Position numbers and translations under genes: made by a program. The notes under the pieces were generated by a model, which was given only the letters and a program-made list of their open reading frames with translations, made no database searches and was not told the DNA's origin. Shown here in pieces: positions 18,096-24,057 of a stretch of 64,000 bases of DNA. Position 1 is the first letter of the stretch. Each line of letters starts with the position of its first letter. Origin of the DNA: JAXMDC01 sp046349035 (GTDB lineage Bacteria > Pseudomonadota > Alphaproteobacteria > Rhizobiales > Kaistiaceae); the NCBI GenBank assembly GCA_046349035.1, contig JAXMDC010000004.1, positions 310,001 to 374,000 on the forward strand. Reading direction: 5' to 3'.

Positions 18096-18120
18096 AGCCG
18101 GGCATTTGTCGTGCCCGGCT
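18096..18120. terminator. GC-rich hairpin downstream of transposase A
   Basis: Nine-base stem AGCCGGGCA / TGCCCGGCT with a 7-base loop, 132 bp after the transposase stop. The strand read right to left is followed by TTTTCT, so as an intrinsic terminator it fits minus-strand transcription (from the small antisense gene) better than the plus strand, where no U-run follows. Confidence 0.5.
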
Positions 18121-18241
18121 CTCTGTGTATCCGCAATCGCCTTGGACAGCTCGCGGATCAGTCGTCGTTACGACGGGATAAGACTCCCGGACGGCCGGTT
18201 TTGTCAAGCTGTCCAAGGCAGTTCCAAGAAAGGAACGCGCC

Positions 18242-18439
18242 TTGTTAATTGCCCAAAACCCCGCCTACCGCCTCACTTTTGAGGATGCCGTTGCCATTTG
18301 GCTGCGTCATTGGGCTGGCGACTACCAGCACCGCATCGCCGCCGACTACGGCGTAAACTCCGGCCGCGTCAACGACGTTCTGAAAGAACGCCTGCACGTT
18401 AGGAGCCGCCAAGCCGCGCTGCTCCTTCGGTCGGCATAA
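18242..18439 (+). CDS. Small helix-turn-helix-like passenger protein, element A
   Basis: 65 residues from TTG 18242 with AAAGGA suitably placed upstream. The core QHRIAADYGVNSGRVNDVL looks like a helix-turn-helix: a conserved IAxxxGV turn followed by a recognition helix with GRVNDVLKE. Closely similar short proteins are common in alphaproteobacteria next to mobile DNA, without known function. It may regulate the transposon or be a remnant of a larger DNA-binding module; the former is favoured by the intact frame and good ribosome-binding site. Confidence 0.6.
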   Translation: MLIAQNPAYRLTFEDAVAIWLRHWAGDYQHRIAADYGVNSGRVNDVLKERLHVRSRQAALLLRSA

Positions 18440-18447
18440 AGCCCGAA

Positions 18448-18600
18448 TCACTTGGCGGGCGGCTTCGGCTGCCCGCCATCCTTTCGCCGGGCGACGATTC
18501 GCTTGACGATAGGCTTCTTCGTCACCGGCTGAGGCGGCGTCTTCAACATTCGCCTTAGTATCTGGTCGCGCCGTTGATCGTCGGGGCCGTTCTCAGACAT
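18448..18600 (-). CDS. Tiny basic TPPQP-motif protein, element A (antisense passenger)
   Basis: 50 residues from ATG 18600, on the strand opposite to the transposase. DQRRDQILRRMLKTPPQP is followed by a Lys/Arg/Pro-rich tail (KKPIVKRIVARRKDGGQP). The same plan, RRD-x(3)-RR-x-L-x-TPPQP, occurs in the antisense gene of element B (23881-24057), so both elements keep a related small protein and it is probably real. It is convergent with the helix-turn-helix gene (8 bp between stops). Function is unknown. Confidence 0.5.
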   Translation of the reverse strand: MSENGPDDQRRDQILRRMLKTPPQPVTKKPIVKRIVARRKDGGQPKPPAK

Positions 18601-18636
18601 ACCCACTATCCCAGATTTCCCAGCTTTCCCCAGTGC

Positions 18637-18950
18637 CAACCCGGTGCAAAACGCGGGTTGTGCGTTGCCGACTCTCACCGGCTCGGCCTACTTTCCGAAT
18701 CGCTAGGAAACGGCGGAGGGGCCGGCTGCAACCGGCCCCGTGTTTTGCTCACCCTGGGCGGACACTCCTAGATGGCGCACCCGGCTATGGGTGCCTTGGA
18801 GGCCGATCCGCTGCGGCCTCCTTGCTAAATTCCCGGCCGTCCCTTGAGTGCACCAAGGTCGGACCGGCAGGCGCCAAGGGCGCCAGGTGCCTCGGAACGC
18901 GTCCGGGGCTCCAACCACCAGGGAGCCGGCTCTTACGGGCTGGCTCCCTG
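18637..18950. repeat. Run of six hairpins in the right part of element A
   Basis: Perfect or near-perfect inverted repeats follow one another: CAACCCG/CGGGTTG (18637-18660), GGGGCCGG/CCGGCCCC (18718-18739, followed by GTGTTTTG), GCACCC/GGGTGC (18777-18794), GGAGGCCG/CGGCCTCC (18798-18821), GGCGCC/GGCGCC (18870-18884) and CAGGGAGCC/GGCTCCCTG (18919-18950). Open frames over this stretch are not protein-like. The 18601-19104 region thus holds no convincing gene; it may be a structured RNA or a recombination substrate. Confidence 0.6.
18718..18746 (+). terminator. Hairpin with short U-run in element A
   Basis: Stem GGGGCCGG / CCGGCCCC with loop CTGCAA, followed by GTGTTTTG on the plus strand. 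It could end transcripts that come from the small helix-turn-helix gene about 280 bp upstream. Confidence 0.45.
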
Positions 18951-19104
18951 CCTTCATTAGCCGGCATTACGCCGACTAATATGCGCATGGTGCATGTGCA
19001 CCACATTCACTTCAAGTGAAATTGCTACCGGATTGGCAACAGTCCACTACACCGACACCCTTGAAACGCGCTCGCCTGCTGGATTCCTGCTACCTGACAG
19101 CGAC

Positions 19105-19129
19105 TCGGTACGTCAAGTGCATAATCCCC
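19105..19129 (-). repeat. Right inverted repeat of element A
   Basis: Pairs with 16905-16929. Outside it the flank reads TACGGCAC and then ACTGTCCGACTTAGGACA; a related ACTTAGGACA also occurs just inside the left flank of element B (near 22396). Confidence 0.85.
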
Positions 19130-19177
19130 TACGGCACTGTCCGACTTAGGACAGACCGGGAACGAAATTGGGACACT

Positions 19178-19621
19178 CTAGGTCGCTGCGTCTCTTTGCG
19201 TTTGCGCTGGTGGCGCCGATGGCGGCGGGGATGGGTGCAGGAAGGTGGTCCAAATCCAGAAAGCGAATCCACCGAAAACAGCGAGGGCTCCTGGCACCGC
19301 AAGGACCAGTTTGGCCTTCTCGCCCCACGATTGCTTTGCCCAGCCTTCTCGAAAGCGCCGGATGCCAGAAGGCCGCTTCCCGTTAGGGTCAACGACTAGT
19401 GCGATATGGAGAGCAATTTGCGTGAGGCATTCGATCTGCGCGGCATTGAAAGTGCCCTTCTCTCCTTCCGGATGGCAGATCTGTGCGATGGCCCCGGCCA
19501 ATTGATCGTGCACCATGGCGTAACGGTGATCGACGCTTCGGATGTCGCCAATGTGCTGAACGAGGCTGGCGAGTTGCTTGGCCGCATCGACCCGACGCTG
19601 TCGTTCTTGCTCGGTTGCCAT
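19178..19621 (-). CDS. Unknown small membrane-anchored protein
   Basis: 147 residues. The first two thirds are soluble and helical with a charged start (TEQERQRRVDAAKQLASLVQ); residues about 112-130 (VLAVPGALAVFGGFAFWIW) form one transmembrane helix, followed by a Pro/Ser-rich tail. No family was recognised. It lies in the cargo between the two IS1595-type elements, downstream of another small unknown gene on the same strand. Confidence 0.5.
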   Translation of the reverse strand: MATEQERQRRVDAAKQLASLVQHIGDIRSVDHRYAMVHDQLAGAIAQICHPEGEKGTFNAAQIECLTQIALHIALVVDPNGKRPSGIRRFREGWAKQSWGEKAKLVLAVPGALAVFGGFAFWIWTTFLHPSPPPSAPPAQTQRDAAT

Positions 19622-19695
19622 GGGGGCACATATGACAAAGAGCGGGAGTCACCCGCTCTTCCGGAAGAGAATCGCGATTGAGTATCTTGGACGGA

Positions 19696-20004
19696 TCAAT
19701 CGGAGGGTGCAAGAGCGCGGCCAAGGGTCTCAGCATCGGTCTTATTGAAGCCCTTCTCCCGCAACTTGCTGGTGATCAGTCCTGCCGACACAGGATGGCG
19801 GTCCTCAAGCAACGGGACCATGACCTTCACAATCGAATCGACTTCATCAGGGGTGAAGCCGCCGTGAGCAAGGATCGACGAGACCCGGAACATCAGATCG
19901 TGTATGCGCGAGCGGCTTATACGTTCGCGCGCCTTCTCGCTGACGGGATACTCGTCGTCTGTCGCCATAATGTTGCGGTTGCGTCCCATGGCGATGGTGC
20001 TCAT
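19696..20004 (-). CDS. Unknown 102-residue cargo protein
   Basis: Starts at ATG 20004 with AGAGAG upstream (an internal ATG at 19968 is also possible). The sequence is helical and charged (VSEKARERISRSRIHDLMFR, GGFTPDEVDSIVKVMVPLLE, LREKGFNKTDAETLGRAL) without signal peptide or membrane segment. No family was recognised. It probably shares a transcript with the 147-residue gene 74 bp downstream. Confidence 0.45.
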   Translation of the reverse strand: MSTIAMGRNRNIMATDDEYPVSEKARERISRSRIHDLMFRVSSILAHGGFTPDEVDSIVKVMVPLLEDRHPVSAGLITSKLREKGFNKTDAETLGRALAPSD

Positions 20005-20170
20005 TCGCGAACACTCTCTCTGCCGACTGGCTGGTTAAGCCGGAGTTAACCATAAAAGCGGCATGCGCCCAAATCGCGGCACGCTGACAGCGTGCATATT
20101 GGGGATTACCCAACGTCCGTCAAGCGAAACGGTTGCATGCGAGCCGCGCTGCGACGCGTGCGCGCATCCC

Positions 20171-21064
20171 CTAGGTGCTCAGCCCTCCGTCGATGACGGT
20201 AAGTCCACCCACGCGCCGCCCGCCACCAATGGTCAGCGTGGGCTTCTGTGTGAGGGCGGCCTGCACCAACTCGCTCACGGACCAAACGTGATCCGTCAGA
20301 CCAAGGCTCAGCGCGGGAGTCGTGCGCGTCGTCTCGTGGACGCGACAGAAATTGTAGTGGGCAACAAACAGGCTGACGGCGGCGGCGTGGTTCTCGAACT
20401 TCTTGGAGAAGGCATTCGTCAGGCGGGCGAACCGCCGGCAGGCCATGCGAATGCTGAGATTGCTACGCTCAACGTAGGACGTTGAAATGTGCTCCGGCTC
20501 CCCGACGACGGCGTAGCGCTGTACCGCTACTACACGACCTGGCGCGTAGCGCCGGGCGGCGTCCTTGGTCGCTTGTACGGCCAGGTGCTTGATGATTTGG
20601 CCATACGGCGAGCCGTCGAAGTAGACCGGCACATAGGAATCGTAGGGCACGAAACCGTCGCTCGAAATCTCCGGCTTCCCCAGGACGCGAGAGCGGAGGT
20701 CGCCAAGAAAAGCCTCGGTGTTGTTCGTGTCGCGCTTGCCAAGGCGATAGGAAAGGATCGCCTTCGATGACGACGCCAGAGCCGTGAAAAGGTACTGGTC
20801 GCCGCGATCAACGGGCTCTTGCGGCGCATACTTCCGTTGACGCTTGCCGACGTAGGAGTGGATTTCGTCGATCTCGATACGACCGACCCGCAGGCCGTTG
20901 AAGGTGCGGTCATGCAGGCCAGCGCAACCGCGACCGACGCTGACGCCGAGGCGCATGATCGTATCGCGGTGGACGCCAGTCAGCCGCTCGACCGAGCGGA
21001 TCGAGCACCCCTCCGTCAGGTCGGCGGTGATTTCGGCTTGGGTGTTAAGCGACAGAACGTTCAT
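20171..21064 (-). CDS. IS1-type DDE transposase, single open frame
   Basis: 297 residues from ATG 21064. LTEGCSIRSVERLTGVHRDT is an N-terminal helix-turn-helix; the catalytic triad positions are IEIDEIHSYVGKRQ (Asp), SSDGFVPYDSY (Asp) and ERSNLSIRMACRRF (Glu), as in the DDE_Tnp_IS1 family. Classical IS1 needs a programmed frameshift between InsA and InsB; this version is one uninterrupted frame. The start codon touches a 17-bp motif repeated 77 bp further upstream. No obvious terminal inverted repeats bound the gene, so it may be an immobile or domesticated copy. Confidence 0.82.
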   Translation of the reverse strand: MNVLSLNTQAEITADLTEGCSIRSVERLTGVHRDTIMRLGVSVGRGCAGLHDRTFNGLRVGRIEIDEIHSYVGKRQRKYAPQEPVDRGDQYLFTALASSSKAILSYRLGKRDTNNTEAFLGDLRSRVLGKPEISSDGFVPYDSYVPVYFDGSPYGQIIKHLAVQATKDAARRYAPGRVVAVQRYAVVGEPEHISTSYVERSNLSIRMACRRFARLTNAFSKKFENHAAAVSLFVAHYNFCRVHETTRTTPALSLGLTDHVWSVSELVQAALTQKPTLTIGGGRRVGGLTVIDGGLST

Positions 21065-21081
21065 GGGGCCCAATCCCAGAG
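21065..21081 (-). repeat. 17-bp direct repeat, copy abutting the IS1-type start codon
   Basis: On the transposase strand it reads CTCTGGGATTGGGCCCC and is followed directly by the ATG. It matches 21142-21158 at 16 of 17 positions. It occupies the place of the ribosome-binding site, so it may bind the transposase or an RNA regulator. Confidence 0.75.
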
Positions 21082-21141
21082 TTGCGGGACTGGCCGAAAC
21101 GCGAGCGATTCGCTATATAAAACGGAGCGGTCATTCGCTTA

Positions 21142-21158
21142 GGGGCCCAATCCCTGAG
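21142..21158 (-). repeat. 17-bp direct repeat, upstream copy
   Basis: On the transposase strand it reads CTCAGGGATTGGGCCCC. Between the two copies an AT-rich TTTTATATAGCG could be the -10 region of the transposase promoter. Confidence 0.75.
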
Positions 21159-21202
21159 TGGTGATCGGGACCGGCGCGGCGCCAACCGCGTCGGTCCGTT
21201 AG

Positions 21203-21277
21203 TGGTTCGGGGCCTCGGATTCGGACCGAGATTGCCGCCGTCGTAACTGGGGCGTCCTACCGTTAGACGAGCCCCGA
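21203..21277 (-). tRNA. Degenerate tRNA-like sequence (anticodon uncertain, UAC by position)
   Basis: Seventy-five bases on the minus strand. The acceptor stem UCGGGGC/GCCCCGA is perfect and CCA is encoded; the D arm GUCU-AACGGUA-GGAC and T arm CUCGG/CCGAG pair well. The anticodon stem is poor (CCCC against GGCGG with one bulge, and an A-C mismatch closing the loop), and the T loop has UCCGAAU instead of UUCGAAU. If numbered conventionally, the loop GUUACGA gives anticodon UAC (Val), but the overall scaffold resembles tRNA-Gln-type genes found on mobile DNA. It may be a decayed tRNA, an attachment site remnant or a non-canonical tRNA. Confidence 0.5.
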
Positions 21278-21395
21278 GAAGCTAGAGAGCCAATTGCAGG
21301 GCCGGTTGCCGTTTCCTTCGCGGGAGTGCGGCGCCGGCCCTTCCTTCATCCCTGCCCCGACGCCGTCGGCTGCCGTCGTCGGGGCTCCCACCCTC

Positions 21396-21424
21396 CTGGT
21401 CATACCTGCTCTCCAAATGACCAG
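21396..21424. promoter_or_regulatory. Candidate operator, 8-bp inverted repeat CTGGTCAT/ATGACCAG
   Basis: Perfect 8-bp arms separated by 13 bp, about 60 bp upstream of the -35 box of the winged-helix-like gene. The half-site CTGGTCAT occurs again at 21464-21471. Confidence 0.5.
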
Positions 21425-21463
21425 AACAGCCTCGCACGTCGTTAGTCATTTTGCAAATGCTTT

Positions 21464-21479
21464 CTGGTCATTTTGGTCA
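21464..21479 (+). promoter_or_regulatory. Candidate operator half-sites TGGTCA spaced by three bases
   Basis: TGGTCA at 21465-21470 and 21474-21479 as direct repeats, ending 6 bp before the -35 hexamer. A protein bound here could contact polymerase or block its access. Confidence 0.45.
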
Positions 21480-21485
21480 AAACTG

Positions 21486-21514
21486 TTGCGTTGAGCCTCT
21501 GCTCGATCTATACA
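21486..21514 (+). promoter_or_regulatory. Sigma-70-like promoter of the winged-helix-like gene
   Basis: TTGCGT (21486-21491) and TATACA (21509-21514) separated by 17 bp, 22 bp before the ATG at 21537, which has AGGAGG seven bases upstream. Confidence 0.6.
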
Positions 21515-21536
21515 AAGGTGCCGACAGGAGGCGCCG

Positions 21537-22355
21537 ATGACCGAACCGACCGAAAATCCTAAGTCAGCAACGAAGCGCCAAGGGCGGAGCCCTGCCTATC
21601 CAGGCTTGCCCCTGAAGATCGCGCTCCAGCGCGCAAAGGCGCAATACGACGCGGAAGGGAAGTACGCGATACCGCTGCCCTCGGCCTTCAAGGCGTGGGG
21701 ATACAGCGACAAGAGCAGCGGTGGCCGCGATACCCGCGCGTCATTGCGCTATTTTGGCCTCATTACCGTTGATGGGGACGGCGACAGCGCGAAGGTTAAG
21801 CTTACGGAGGATGCGCTCCGGGTGCTCCTAGATGAGCGGGAAGACGAGACGGAGAAGAAGGCCATCATCCGCCGCCTTGCCCTCAATCCGTCGGCTCACA
21901 AGAAGCTGTGGGCGAAATTCCCGGACGGGATCAAGTCAGACGCCACGGCTTCGCACTACCTCGTCTTCGATGAAGGGTACAATAAGACCGCAGCGGATGC
22001 ACTTATCGCCGAATTCAAGGAAACGGCCGGGTTTGCAGGACTCTATGAGCCTGGTACTATGTCAGTCATCTCCGAGCCGGATGCGGATGGTTCCGAGCGG
22101 CCTGAGGAGAGTGGTGCGGCGGCGATTGCGAAGGGGATACAGCCCCCACCCCGCGACCCGCCTCCGCCGAACCCGAAGGTGACGGTCATGGAAGGCGAGC
22201 GCGTTGCGCTGATCGAAGAAAGCAAGCCCGGTCAGTATCTGAAGCTGATTGCAAGCGGGGAAGTCGATAGCACCATGCTCGAAGCCCTGGAAGATTTCGT
22301 CAAGCGCCAACGGAAGCGCCTCGGGGCGCAGACGGTGTCGGAGTCGAAGGGGTAG
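21537..22355 (+). CDS. Cargo protein with winged-helix-like N-terminus, function unknown
   Basis: 272 residues, ATG at 21537 after CAGGAGGCGCCG. Residues about 18-105 (SPAYPGLPLKIALQRAKA, AFKAWGYSDKSSGGRDTR, SLRYFGLITVDGDGDSAKVK) match a widespread uncharacterised bacterial family whose predicted fold is a winged helix. A Pro-rich linker (QPPPRDPPPPNP, about 200-211) joins it to a short C-terminal domain (LKLIASGEVDSTMLEALEDF). No catalytic motif is visible. The promoter with TGGTCA repeats suggests control, possibly by itself. Confidence 0.65.
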   Translation: MTEPTENPKSATKRQGRSPAYPGLPLKIALQRAKAQYDAEGKYAIPLPSAFKAWGYSDKSSGGRDTRASLRYFGLITVDGDGDSAKVKLTEDALRVLLDEREDETEKKAIIRRLALNPSAHKKLWAKFPDGIKSDATASHYLVFDEGYNKTAADALIAEFKETAGFAGLYEPGTMSVISEPDADGSERPEESGAAAIAKGIQPPPRDPPPPNPKVTVMEGERVALIEESKPGQYLKLIASGEVDSTMLEALEDFVKRQRKRLGAQTVSESKG

Positions 22356-22436
22356 AGGTGGCCGCTATCTGCAAAACCGGACACCCGCCCCGCCAACTTA
22401 GGACACCGGGGATGGAATGCGGACAGTACCATCCCC

Positions 22437-22444
22437 TACCAGAA
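22437..22444. repeat. 8-bp direct repeat TACCAGAA, left edge of element B
   Basis: Together with 24756-24763 it forms a perfect target duplication for element B alone. It is preceded by ATCCCC, the mirror of the first six bases (GGGGAT) of the element B end, which could be a leftover of another IS1595 right end. Confidence 0.85.
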
Positions 22445-22465
22445 GGGGATTATGCACTTGACATA
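22445..22465 (+). repeat. Left inverted repeat of element B
   Basis: Twenty-one bases matching the reverse complement of 24735-24755 with a single mismatch at position 3. Confidence 0.88.
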
Positions 22466-22504
22466 ATATAGGGGCTGTGAGACAAGGGATTCCAAGGAGT
22501 TGCC

Positions 22505-23494
22505 ATGTCCACGAACCTTTCCGACCCGATGTTCAGCGATGAGGACGAAGCCCGCGCCTATTTCGAGCGCATGCGTTGGCCAAACGGCCCCTTCTGCCCT
22601 CATTGCGGGAACGCCGACAAAACCAAAATCACCGCCCTACAGGGCAAGAGCCACCGCAAGGGCCTCTACCAGTGCAACGATTGCCGCGAGCCCTTCACGG
22701 TCACGGTCGGCAGCGTCATGGAACGCAGCCACCTACCGCTGACCAAATGGGCCTTGGCGTTCCACCTGATGGCCGCCAGCAAGAAGGGCGTCTCCGCCCA
22801 TCAGCTCATGCGGACCCTCGGCATCGGCTCCTATCGAACCGCGTGGTTCCTCGCCCATCGCATCCGCGAGGCCATGAAAGACGATCCGTCCTCAGGCCCT
22901 TTGGGCGGTGAGGGCAAAGTCGTCGAGGCCGACGAGACCTACTTCGGCGATGCCGGCATTCCCCACCCGACCGACACCTTCGTAAGCGGCAAGGGCTGGG
23001 TTCAGACCGGCCGCCGTTCCATGCACAAGGTCGTTGCCCTGGTCGAGCGTAACGGCCGCGCCCGCGCCATGAAGGTCGACCGCCTGTCGGCCAAGGACAT
23101 CCGTGACGTTCTCGTTCGCAACGTGGACCGCAAGTCAGATCTGATGACCGATGAGGCTCTGCATTACACAAGCGTCGGCAAAGAGTTCGCCAGCCACCAG
23201 ACCATCGTTCACTCGCAGGACGAATACGTTCGTGGCTCGGTCTATACGAACACCGTTGAGGGCTTCTTTTCGGTCTTCAAGCGCGGGATGCGCGGCGTCT
23301 ATCAGCACTGCGGCGAGCAGCACCTTGACCGCTATCTGACGGAATTTTCCTTCCGCCACTCCAACCGCGTCGCGCTTGGCGTTGACGACACTGAGCGCGC
23401 CGCTCGCGCCGTCAAAGGCGCCGAAGGGAAGCGGCTAATGTACGTTCAACCTCGTAAAGCCGAAGACCCTGAAACAGAAAGCCCGCCATTTTAG
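22505..23494 (+). CDS. IS1595-family (ISXO2-like) DDE transposase, element B
   Basis: 329 residues, ATG preceded by AAGGAGTTGCC. Zinc ribbon CPHCGNADKTKI and YQCNDCREPF, then catalytic VEADETYFGDAG, LMTDEALHY and NTVEGFFSVFKRG. Intact and of normal length. From about residue 120 onward it is nearly identical to the element A enzyme (including long identical DNA), but the N-terminal DNA-binding part differs at roughly four in ten positions, a mosaic pattern. Confidence 0.95.
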   Translation: MSTNLSDPMFSDEDEARAYFERMRWPNGPFCPHCGNADKTKITALQGKSHRKGLYQCNDCREPFTVTVGSVMERSHLPLTKWALAFHLMAASKKGVSAHQLMRTLGIGSYRTAWFLAHRIREAMKDDPSSGPLGGEGKVVEADETYFGDAGIPHPTDTFVSGKGWVQTGRRSMHKVVALVERNGRARAMKVDRLSAKDIRDVLVRNVDRKSDLMTDEALHYTSVGKEFASHQTIVHSQDEYVRGSVYTNTVEGFFSVFKRGMRGVYQHCGEQHLDRYLTEFSFRHSNRVALGVDDTERAARAVKGAEGKRLMYVQPRKAEDPETESPPF

Positions 23495-23587
23495 GCAGTG
23501 GAGAAGACGGCGGCGAAAGATGTCTCAATCGCATGCCACCCAAGATCGGCTGGCATTGTCCCATTTGTGCTTTCGGAGGTGTTCCCC

Positions 23588-23884
23588 TTGGCCGAAAAAC
23601 TGGATGAACCAAAGCCCCCCGTTGCCGACATGCGGGTCTCGGTCATTGACCCTCACAACGTCCCTATTCAGTACTTCGATTGGATTGTCAGCGGCGGCTC
23701 CGGTGCCGGCATAGTGAACGTTGCGCTTGCGGCGATTGATCATGGCATAGCCACCAACGAAGCCCCCCGGGTGATCCTACAGGCGAAACTGAGAATGAAC
23801 GTCACGGTCGCCGCAAACCTGCATCGCTTCCTCGGCGAACTACTAGCTGGGCACTCTCCAAAGCCTACAAGCCACCTAAACTAG
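23588..23884 (+). CDS. Unknown 98-residue passenger protein, element B
   Basis: TTG start at 23588 with GGAGG eight bases upstream; the frame is open further back to 23498 but without a better start. Core features are MRVSVIDPHNVPIQYFDWIV, GAGIVNVALAAIDHG and LQAKLRMNVTVAANLHRFLG. The arrangement (a surface strand followed by V-x-L-x-A, then a C-terminal LHRFLGELL helix) superficially recalls the small DUF3467 family, but the resemblance is weak and no function is assigned. Its TAG stop overlaps the stop of the antisense gene within CTAG. Confidence 0.5.
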   Translation: MAEKLDEPKPPVADMRVSVIDPHNVPIQYFDWIVSGGSGAGIVNVALAAIDHGIATNEAPRVILQAKLRMNVTVAANLHRFLGELLAGHSPKPTSHLN

Positions 23885-24057
23885 GCGCGAGACTTTCCAA
23901 CTCTCGCTCGCCCTTTGCCAGTCGTCCGCTTCGCGGGACTCGGCGGCTTCTTATCGCTAGGCTTGTGAGGCTGCGGCGGCGTGCTCAAAGCTCGGCGCAC
24001 GGCTGCATCGCGACGCTTGACCGCTTCCGCCTCGCTCAGTTCTTCCGGGTCTTCCAT
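23881..24057 (-). CDS. Tiny basic TPPQP-motif protein, element B (antisense passenger)
   Basis: 58 residues from ATG 24057. An acidic start (EDPEELSEAEA) leads to VKRRDAAVRRALSTPPQPHK and a Lys/Pro/Arg-rich tail. The same RRD...RR-x-L-x-TPPQP plan is found in element A. The stop overlaps the upstream gene stop in the palindrome CTAG, and the start overlaps the divergent HEPN-motif gene start in CATG, so no spare base separates it from either neighbour. Charge distribution (acid head, basic tail) would suit binding to a partner protein or RNA; this is inference. Confidence 0.5.
   Translation of the reverse strand: MEDPEELSEAEAVKRRDAAVRRALSTPPQPHKPSDKKPPSPAKRTTGKGRARVGKSRA

Larger units (their letters stand above)
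16905..19129 (+). mobile_element. IS1595-family transposon A with passenger genes
   Basis: Element of 2225 bp. Its ends read outward-in GGCAATTATGCACTTGAC and GGGGATTATGCACTTGAC, identical at 23 of 25 terminal positions. It contains the ISXO2-like transposase, a small helix-turn-helix protein gene, a tiny antisense TPPQP gene and a 310-bp stretch of hairpins. Simple IS1595 elements are about 1 kb; larger ones with passenger genes are known in the family. The left flank is TACCAGAA and the right flank TACGGCAC, so the element alone does not show a matching target duplication. Confidence 0.8.

Noticed and set aside
18633..19019. 128-codon frame across the hairpin region of element A
   Set aside because: No ribosome-binding site, no protein-like pattern, and it runs through six inverted repeats.
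20171..21064. Classical IS1 with programmed frameshift
   Set aside because: The transposase is one uninterrupted frame and no slippery sequence between two partial frames is needed.
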